This document shows, in pieces, positions 39,812 through 44,676 of a DNA stretch of 44,676 bases. A program made the translations under genes and the position numbers. The notes under the pieces were generated by a model. That model made no database searches. It saw only the letters and a program-made list of their open reading frames with translations, and had not been told where the DNA came from. Location of the stretch: the NCBI GenBank assembly GCA_050942995.1, contig JBMNOI010000010.1:1-44676 (forward strand), in the 5' to 3' direction. This DNA is from JBMNOI01 sp050942995 (GTDB lineage: Bacteria; Chloroflexota; Anaerolineae; UBA1429). The first letter of the stretch is position 1; each line of letters starts with the position of its first letter.

Positions 39812-39846
39812 GAGGTCGCCCTTCATTTGGGGGCGGCCTCTTTTTT
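39812..39846 (+). terminator. Rho-independent terminator
   Basis: GAGGTCGCCC (39812-39821) pairs with GGGCGGCCTC (39831-39840), one G-U, followed by TTTTTT (39841-39846). It shares GGGGGCGGCCTCTT with the terminator at 40433. Confidence 0.9.
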
Positions 39847-39919
39847 GTGCAGATGGTCGGGAGAACGGTCGATAAGCCGGGGATGCCGATCATCGGCCGT
39901 GTTGCAGCTTCTTCTTCCC

Positions 39920-39949
39920 TTGACCCGACCCGCCTCGAGGCGCTATAAT
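39920..39949 (+). promoter_or_regulatory. Promoter of msrB
   Basis: TTGACC (39920-39925), 18 bases, TATAAT (39944-39949). Predicted leader ~65 bases. Confidence 0.8.
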
Positions 39950-40021
39950 GAGTTAAGCCATTCTGGCGATCATTATCGATAGGCTTTCCGGCCGGATGCG
40001 TCGGAGAGAGGATAGGCGGAC

Positions 40022-40420
40022 ATGATGGACAAAGTGATCAAGACTGACGAAGAGTGGCGCGAGGAACTGACGCCGGAGCAGTATTACGTCGTCCGCGAAA
40101 AGGGCACCGAGATGCCCTTTACCGGCAAGTATCTGCATCATCACGAGCGGGGCATCTATCGCTGTGTGGCCTGTAGCGCTCCGCTCTTTAGCTCCGAGAC
40201 CAAATACGACTCGGGCACCGGCTGGCCCAGCTTTTATGCGCCGATTTCGCCAGAGGCGGTGCTGGAGCGGGAGGATCGGAGTCACTTTATGCGGCGTACC
40301 GAGGCTCTCTGTGCCCGATGTGAGGCTCATCTGGGCCATGTGTTCGAGGATGGTCCCCGGCCGACAGGGTTGCGTTACTGTCTGAACTCGGTGGCGCTGG
40401 ATTTCGAGCCGGAGGAATAG
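40022..40420 (+). CDS. msrB: Peptide-methionine (R)-S-oxide reductase
   Basis: 132 aa, ATG 40022 (40025 equally possible) after GAGGA. MsrB reduces the R form of methionine sulfoxide in proteins. All hallmarks are present: zinc pairs C48-x2-C51 and C97-x2-C100, KYDSGTGWPSF (61-71), the GHVFEDGP stretch and catalytic C120 in RYCLNSVAL. The usual recycling cysteine that lies around GWPSF/x in many MsrBs is not obvious, so regeneration may differ. It is a cytoplasmic stand-alone MsrB (no MsrA fusion) under its own promoter and terminator. Confidence 0.96.
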   Translation: MMDKVIKTDEEWREELTPEQYYVVREKGTEMPFTGKYLHHHERGIYRCVACSAPLFSSETKYDSGTGWPSFYAPISPEAVLEREDRSHFMRRTEALCARCEAHLGHVFEDGPRPTGLRYCLNSVALDFEPEE

Positions 40421-40432
40421 GCGTTCTATGTA

Positions 40433-40468
40433 GAGGCCGCCCCCAAAGTGGGGGCGGCCTCTTGTTTT
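40433..40468. terminator. Strong terminator after msrB
   Basis: GAGGCCGCCCCC (40433-40444) pairs perfectly with GGGGGCGGCCTC (40450-40461), loop AAAGT, followed by TTGTTTT. Convergent with the CsbD-like gene. Confidence 0.93.
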
Positions 40469-40489
40469 GCGTGGCGGGTGGTGTGGACG

Positions 40490-40837
40490 CTACCGTATCA
40501 TCCCCAGGCGACGTCGCATCCGGCCGATGAGGGTCATCCGGCGGTGCATACGCCGACTGATAAAGAGCGATGCGGCCAGCAGCACGGTGATGGCCGCGGC
40601 GGTGATCATGGCGATCTGCATGATCGGGCTGCCCCCCTCTTCCAGTTCATCCAGGAACCGCGCAACCTCTTCTTCCGCCCGCTCACGGCCATAGCCATAG
40701 CGTTCTTGCAGGATGCCCGTCAGGCGGTCGATGTTGCCCTCGATTCGATCGATATCATCGCTGGTAAGCTGACCCCAACGATCCTGCACTTCGCCCCGAA
40801 GCCGATTCCAGCGGCCTTCCATTATCCTTGTGTTCAT
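40490..40837 (-). CDS. CsbD-like stress protein with membrane anchor
   Basis: 115 aa. ATG 40837 has GAGGAG six bases before; longer in-frame extensions lack any RBS. Residues 6-62 match the CsbD helix-hairpin: EGRWNRLRGEVQDRWGQLTSDDIDRIEGN and LQERYGYGRERAEEEVARFL. A membrane helix (~72-93) and a very basic tail (SRRMHRRMTLIGRMRRR) follow, which is unusual for the ordinarily soluble CsbD family. CsbD is a sigma-B stress protein of unknown activity in Bacillus. Promoter at 41060-41088 gives a ~215-base leader. Confidence 0.85.
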   Translation of the reverse strand: MNTRIMEGRWNRLRGEVQDRWGQLTSDDIDRIEGNIDRLTGILQERYGYGRERAEEEVARFLDELEEGGSPIMQIAMITAAAITVLLAASLFISRRMHRRMTLIGRMRRRLGMIR

Positions 40838-41059
40838 TCCAATCTCCTCATGTTGAACAGATACACCGGCGGACGGCAAGCCGACCTGCCGGAGTGTGCC
40901 GGCGCGGACGCATGATCCTGCCTGAACGGAGCGCACTGTTCTGTGATTCTCGTCGCTGTGTGGGGACGACACGATGAGGGAATGACGGAAGACGATGCGG
41001 GGGCCAAAGCACACGAGGGTATTTTTGATATTGTAAGGCCGGTTTATACACTTGGGTCC

Positions 41060-41088
41060 AGTATAACCGAAAGCCCCGGGCCGGTCAA
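41060..41088 (-). promoter_or_regulatory. Promoter of the CsbD-like gene
   Basis: On the minus strand TTGACC (41088-41083), 17 bases, TATACT (41065-41060). The mRNA would carry a ~215-base leader in which no ORF with RBS was seen. Confidence 0.75.
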
Positions 41089-41103
41089 CGGATTCGTATT
41101 CAG

Positions 41104-41143
41104 TTTTCTGAAAAGCGAATAAATCATTCTCTGAAAGAGAATG
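41104..41143. promoter_or_regulatory. Paired palindromes between divergent promoters
   Basis: TTTTC-T-GAAAA (41104-41114) and CATTCTCT-GAA-AGAGAATG (41125-41143) are both perfect and centred 25 bases apart. They sit 16-39 bases upstream of the CsbD -35 and directly before the lipoprotein -35, a good place for a shared regulator. Confidence 0.6.
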
Positions 41144-41146
41144 AAC

Positions 41147-41175
41147 TTGACGAAAGGCTGCCCCTCCGGTACACT
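41147..41175 (+). promoter_or_regulatory. Promoter of the lipoprotein gene
   Basis: TTGACG (41147-41152), 17 bases, TACACT (41170-41175). The predicted start is ~38 bases before GTG 41220, and GGAGG is at 41203-41207. Confidence 0.75.
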
Positions 41176-41219
41176 CGGAGCACTCGAACGAATTGCGTGC
41201 CCGGAGGTTTCGCACAACC

Positions 41220-42425
41220 GTGAGCAAACGTCTAATCATTATCGCGCCCGCCCTGCTGCTTCTTCTCGTGCTGGTAAGCGGGTGCGGTTCTCGCAGCCTC
41301 ATTACCGATGTTTCCATCCGACCGGAGGTTATCTCGCCCAACGCCGACGGCGTAGACGATATTGCCGAGATCAAATATACCCTCACGCAGCAGTCGGCCA
41401 TCACCATCTATCTCGTCGACCAAGAGGGGCAGCGCCACTATTTCCGTCAGGATCAGCGCCGCTCCAAAGGGGAGCGCACGGCCTATTTCAGCGGAGTGAT
41501 CGACGATACTCTGCTGCCCGATGACACATATACCGTCGTATTCGAGGCCACAGACGAGCGCGGTCGCCTGGCGCGTGTGGAGCATCCTATCACCATCGTC
41601 GATGGGGATCGGGTGCCGCTGCTCATCGAGAACCTCAACATCTACCCCGATGTCTTTACGCCCAACCGCGACGGCATCACCGACCGGGTGATGATCGGCT
41701 ATAGCCTGAATAAAGAAGCCGAGCGGGTGATCGTGTATCTGCTGGATGATGAGGGCAACCGTTACCCCGTGCCCGAAGACAAGATTCGCGAGATGGGCGC
41801 GGCCGGTTCGCACGAGCATGATTACGACGCCGGCGTCGACCTGGGCGCTACGCCCCCGCCCGACGGCGTGTATACCGTGGTGGTCGAGGCGCAGGATTAT
41901 GTGGGCAACCGAGCCCGCGCCGAGGGCACTCTGACGATCGAAGGCGGCGGCGTGCCCCGCGTCGAGATCGTGCGTCGCGCGGCCGAGTTCACCCCCTCGA
42001 TCGTGCAGCCGGGTGGCACGCTCACATTTACCTGCACGGTCAAGAACATCGGCGCGGTGCCCGTCCGCACCAAGGGGCCCGAGCCGGATACCGAGTACAG
42101 TACCTCGGAGAACTATAACACCCTGGAAGAATTCGAAGAGCCGGGTATATTCCGCATCGGCCTCGATTTCGAGGGCAACAGTTGGGGGCGGCAGTATCCC
42201 TTCCGCTGGCAGTTGGGTATGGATGACGAGCTCACCGTCATCGATACGCCCATCGGCCCGCAAAAGTACCTCATGCCCGGCCAGTCGGTTACGGTGGTGG
42301 GACATCTGCGAATCGACGATCCTCCCCCAAAGGCCACGCCCTACTACTGGATCGGCCTGATTCATGAGCAGGTCGAGATCGTGCAGGATCAAGTCGAGCC
42401 CACGCCGATCACCATCGGCTTTTAG
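41220..42425 (+). CDS. Lipoprotein with FlgD-like/Ig-like repeats
   Basis: 401 aa. GTG 41220 is chosen because GGAGG precedes it and the signal peptide then starts with a normal basic N-terminus; a TTG at 41193 lies upstream of the RBS. The lipobox is LVSGC near residue 22. Residues ~29-130 and ~140-250 are two homologous beta domains with PEVISPNADGVDDIAEI and PDVFTPNRDGITDRVMI, the calcium-binding-like NxDGxxD pattern of FlgD/gliding-motility type domains. A third beta domain (~255-395) follows. Likely a surface-anchored structural or adhesive protein. Two glycosyltransferase genes follow nine bases later. Confidence 0.82.
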   Translation: MSKRLIIIAPALLLLLVLVSGCGSRSLITDVSIRPEVISPNADGVDDIAEIKYTLTQQSAITIYLVDQEGQRHYFRQDQRRSKGERTAYFSGVIDDTLLPDDTYTVVFEATDERGRLARVEHPITIVDGDRVPLLIENLNIYPDVFTPNRDGITDRVMIGYSLNKEAERVIVYLLDDEGNRYPVPEDKIREMGAAGSHEHDYDAGVDLGATPPPDGVYTVVVEAQDYVGNRARAEGTLTIEGGGVPRVEIVRRAAEFTPSIVQPGGTLTFTCTVKNIGAVPVRTKGPEPDTEYSTSENYNTLEEFEEPGIFRIGLDFEGNSWGRQYPFRWQLGMDDELTVIDTPIGPQKYLMPGQSVTVVGHLRIDDPPPKATPYYWIGLIHEQVEIVQDQVEPTPITIGF

Positions 42426-42434
42426 CAGGGTGCC

Positions 42435-43373
42435 ATGGATCTGGGCGTTGCCGTCGTCAGCTATAATACGCGCGATCTGACCGCCGCCTGCCTGGGAGCG
42501 CTGTTCGCATCGCTGGAGCAGAGCGCGCTCGATGCGCGGGTATGGGTGGTGGACAATGCCTCGTCCGATGGGAGCGCCGCCATGGTGGCCGAGCGCTATC
42601 CTCAGGCGGTCCTCATCGCCAGCGACGAGAACCTGGGCTTTGCCGGGGGAACCAACCTGGCCATCGAGGCCATGCGCGATGAGCCGGGCGGCCTGCCACG
42701 CCATGTGTTATTGCTCAATCCCGATACCGTCGTCGAGCCCGATGCCGTTCCCCGGATGGTCTCTTATCTCGATGCCAACCCCCACGTCGGTGTAGTGGGC
42801 GCGCAGCTGCTATATCCCGACGGCTCTTTTCAGCATGGCGCGTTTCGCTTTCCCACATTGCCGATGATCCTGTTCGATTTCTGGATCATCAACCATCGCT
42901 TGATCAATTCGCGCCTCAACGGGCGTTATCCACGGCGCCTGTACGAGGCCGGCCAGCCCTTTCCCATCGATCATCCACTGGGCGCCGCGCTCATGATCCG
43001 TCGCGAGGCGCTGGAGCAGGTGGGGCTGCTGGATACCGGCTATTTCATGTATTGTGAAGAGGTAGACTGGTGCATGCGGATCAAGGCGGCCGGATGGGCG
43101 GTATATTGCGTGCCCCGGGCGCGCATCGTGCATCACGCCGGAGGCAGCACGCGCCAGTTTCGCGACAGGATGTTTATCGCTCTGTGGCGTAGCCGTTTTC
43201 GCCTGTTCGACCGCCATTATGGCCGTGTCTACCGTACTCTGGCCCGTGTCATCGTGCGCGCCGGGCTGCGCCGCGATCTGGCGCGCCTGCGCCGAGAAGT
43301 CGCTCGTGGTCTTGTATCACCTGACGAAGCGGAACGTCGTGCCGCCGCCTACCACACTGTGATGGAGATGTAG
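42435..43373 (+). CDS. Family 2 glycosyltransferase (rhamnosyltransferase-like)
   Basis: 312 aa, ATG 42435 with CAGGGTG. GT-A fold motifs: VAVVSYNTRDLTAACL (5-20), WVVDNASSDGSAAM with the nucleotide-binding Asp, ENLGFAGGTNLAI, LLLNPDTVVEPDA (DxD-like NPD), GAALMIRREALEQVG and YCEEVDWCMRIKAAGW, the ED of the catalytic base region. This combination is typical of dTDP-rhamnosyl and similar GT2 enzymes of cell-envelope glycans. The C-terminal helix is basic. It begins nine bases after the lipoprotein gene and is followed by the second glycosyltransferase after two bases. Confidence 0.9.
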   Translation: MDLGVAVVSYNTRDLTAACLGALFASLEQSALDARVWVVDNASSDGSAAMVAERYPQAVLIASDENLGFAGGTNLAIEAMRDEPGGLPRHVLLLNPDTVVEPDAVPRMVSYLDANPHVGVVGAQLLYPDGSFQHGAFRFPTLPMILFDFWIINHRLINSRLNGRYPRRLYEAGQPFPIDHPLGAALMIRREALEQVGLLDTGYFMYCEEVDWCMRIKAAGWAVYCVPRARIVHHAGGSTRQFRDRMFIALWRSRFRLFDRHYGRVYRTLARVIVRAGLRRDLARLRREVARGLVSPDEAERRAAAYHTVMEM

Positions 43374-43375
43374 CC

Positions 43376-44134
43376 GTGCCCACAATCTGTGCCGCCGTCA
43401 TCGCCCGCGATGCCGAGGAGGATATCGGCGACTGTTTGGCCTCACTGGACTGGGCCGATGAGCGGCTGGTCATCCTGGATACGCGCAGCGCCGATCGCAC
43501 CGCCGAGATCGCCGCCGAGATGGGCGCGCGGGTGGTGCCCCACCCGTTCGAGGATTTCGCCGCCCAGCGCGAGTTTGGTCTGAGCCTCTGTGAGAGCGAC
43601 TGGCTGTTCTATGTGGATACCGACGAGCGGGTGCCGCCTCCTCTGGCCCGCGAGATCCGAGAGGTTATCGAGGATGACTCTTATGCGGGCTGGTGGGTAT
43701 CACGGCGTAACTTTTTCTGGGGTAACGAGATCCGCCATGGTGGCTGGTATCCCGATTACCAGCTGCGCCTGTTCAGGATCGGTCAAGCGCACTATGATAT
43801 GAGCCGCCCCGTGCATGAGGTGGTGATTCTGGACGGGACCGAGGGCTATTTACGGGAGCCCCTCATCCATTACAATTACCGCAATCTGCGACAGTTTATC
43901 GCCAAGCAGCGCCAGTATGTGGCCTATGAGGCGCGCATCCTTCGCGATGCCGGTGCGCGCGCCCGGCCGTGGACCTATCTGCTGCAGCCGCTTCGCGAGT
44001 TCCGCCGACGCTACTGCACTCTGCAGGGCTATCGTGACGGGTTCTGGGGGCTGGTGCTCTGTGCGCTGGTGGCCTATTACTATGGGTTTCGAGCCACCGT
44101 CGAACTGGGGCGGCTGCGACGGCGCGAGGGGTAG
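43376..44134 (+). CDS. Family 2 glycosyltransferase (WaaE/KdtX-like)
   Basis: 252 aa, GTG 43376, two bases after the previous stop; GGAGATG in the end of that gene serves as RBS. Motifs: CAAVIARDAEEDIGDCL, VILDTRSADRTAEIA (the DxxSxDxT motif), FYVDTDERVPPPL (the DxD) and the GGWYPDYQLRLFR segment typical of the WaaE/KdtX heptose beta-glucosyltransferase group. A C-terminal hydrophobic, aromatic helix (LVLCALVAYYYGF) probably anchors it to the membrane. Acceptor unknown. Shares an operon with the lipoprotein and the other glycosyltransferase. Confidence 0.9.
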   Translation: MPTICAAVIARDAEEDIGDCLASLDWADERLVILDTRSADRTAEIAAEMGARVVPHPFEDFAAQREFGLSLCESDWLFYVDTDERVPPPLAREIREVIEDDSYAGWWVSRRNFFWGNEIRHGGWYPDYQLRLFRIGQAHYDMSRPVHEVVILDGTEGYLREPLIHYNYRNLRQFIAKQRQYVAYEARILRDAGARARPWTYLLQPLREFRRRYCTLQGYRDGFWGLVLCALVAYYYGFRATVELGRLRRREG

Positions 44135-44151
44135 GGTCGCAAACGGGAATA

Positions 44152-44186
44152 AAAAGAGGGCGAGGCATTATGCCTCGCCCTCTTTT
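44152..44186. terminator. Bidirectional terminator
   Basis: AAAAGAGGGCGAGGCA (44152-44167) pairs perfectly with TGCCTCGCCCTCTTTT (44171-44186): 16 bp, loop TTA, with A-rich and T-rich outer ends for both convergent genes. Confidence 0.95.
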
Positions 44187-44196
44187 GTGATGATCG

Positions 44197-44676
44197 TCAG
44201 GCCAGTTCGGGAATCAGCAACCCGTAGCCGCCGTCGCGGCGGCGATAGACGACGTTGAACCCATTGTTTGTGATATTAAAGAAGACAAAGAAATCGTGCC
44301 CCAGGAGCTCCATCTGCTCGATGGCCTCCTCCACATCCATAGGCCGGGTCTGGAATGTCTTGGTCCGGACTATGGTCTCTTCAAACTCGGGCTCAAGCTC
44401 ACCCTCTTCTACCATCTCGGCCACACCGGTCACGCTTCCGTTCGCAGTGCGGCTCTGCGATTGCCAGTGTTTGCCCTTGTAGCGCTTGATCTGCCGGGAC
44501 ATTTTGTCCAGTGCGGCGTCGATGGACGCGCGCATATCTGCCGATCGCTCCTCTGCCCGCAGGACGACGCCGTTGCTGCCTCGCAGCGTGAGCTGGGCGA
44601 TCTGGCGGTCCTCGGCGCTCTTGGCATTCTGTACGACTAACTCGACTCTGGCCTCATCAATATTGGGGAGGAATCG
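44197..44676 (-). CDS. hpf: Ribosome hibernation promoting factor, long form (5' end cut off)
   Basis: The frame is open to the window edge: 159 codons plus the stop are seen, and the start lies beyond 44676. The N-terminal part has RFLPNIDEARVELVVQ, LTLRGSNGVVLRAEER and DMRASIDAALDKMSRQIKRYKGK, the conserved S30AE/HPF helix-strand order. A linker follows, then the C-terminal dimerisation domain with VRTKTFQTRPMDVEEAIEQMELLGHDFFVFFN and VVYRRRDGGYGLLIP. This long form binds 30S and makes 100S ribosome dimers in stationary phase. It is convergent with the glycosyltransferase operon. Confidence 0.95.
   Translation of the reverse strand, partial: RFLPNIDEARVELVVQNAKSAEDRQIAQLTLRGSNGVVLRAEERSADMRASIDAALDKMSRQIKRYKGKHWQSQSRTANGSVTGVAEMVEEGELEPEFEETIVRTKTFQTRPMDVEEAIEQMELLGHDFFVFFNITNNGFNVVYRRRDGGYGLLIPELA

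Overview
The window looks like a piece of a Chloroflexota (Anaerolineae/Caldilineae/Ardenticatenia-like) chromosome. This is an inference from gene content, moderate GC-rich coding, strong AGGAGG ribosome-binding sites and TTGACA/TATAAT-type promoters; no rRNA, tRNA, CRISPR array or transposase gene was recognised. It is mostly ordinary housekeeping and catabolic sequence, with several accessory islands between terminators.

Left part (1-9.7 kb): the end of a DHHA1-domain protein, an MBL-fold protein with a degenerate metal site, a stand-alone FAD subunit of the molybdenum hydroxylase type overlapping a hemW-like radical SAM gene; then, on the minus strand, rpsU, a PHP phosphoesterase and a CpXC-domain protein; then a GyrI-like ligand-binding protein and a large CehA/McbA-type metallohydrolase. 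Region 9.7-13 kb is accessory: a small alpha/beta protein under a dyad-operator promoter, an island of very short related genes (10580, 11233, 11382) enclosed by two terminators and full of hairpins, and an APH-fold pseudokinase.

Middle part (13-32.7 kb): a penicillin-acylase-type Ntn hydrolase behind a leader that folds like a translational switch, DUF488, nitroreductase, MFS exporter, Gfo/Idh/MocA dehydrogenase, a MITE-like repeat related to one 13.5 kb upstream, a SlyD-like FKBP, a 1.2 kb gene-poor stretch with a truncated methyltransferase start, and a secreted propeller/C39-peptidase-like protein. A co-directional run follows: purN, methyltransferase, lysophospholipase-like hydrolase, iron-sulfur flavoprotein, PHP phosphatase, YcaQ-like glycosylase and LctP permease. 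Opposite lie CopD-like, cupin and Crp/Fnr genes.

Right part (32.7-44.7 kb): a 17-codon ORF with a perfect RBS, rsgA, an ABC exporter, a tight zinc-ribbon kinase / methyltransferase / methyltransferase operon, an enolase-superfamily dehydratase, msrB, a CsbD-like membrane protein divergent from a lipoprotein across a palindrome-rich control region, two family 2 glycosyltransferases, and the 3' part of a long-form hibernation promoting factor. The most interesting items are the switch-like leader at 12911-13028, the short-gene island at 10385-11626, the dispersed inverted-repeat element at 6178 and 19696, and the leader peptide plus hairpins before rsgA.
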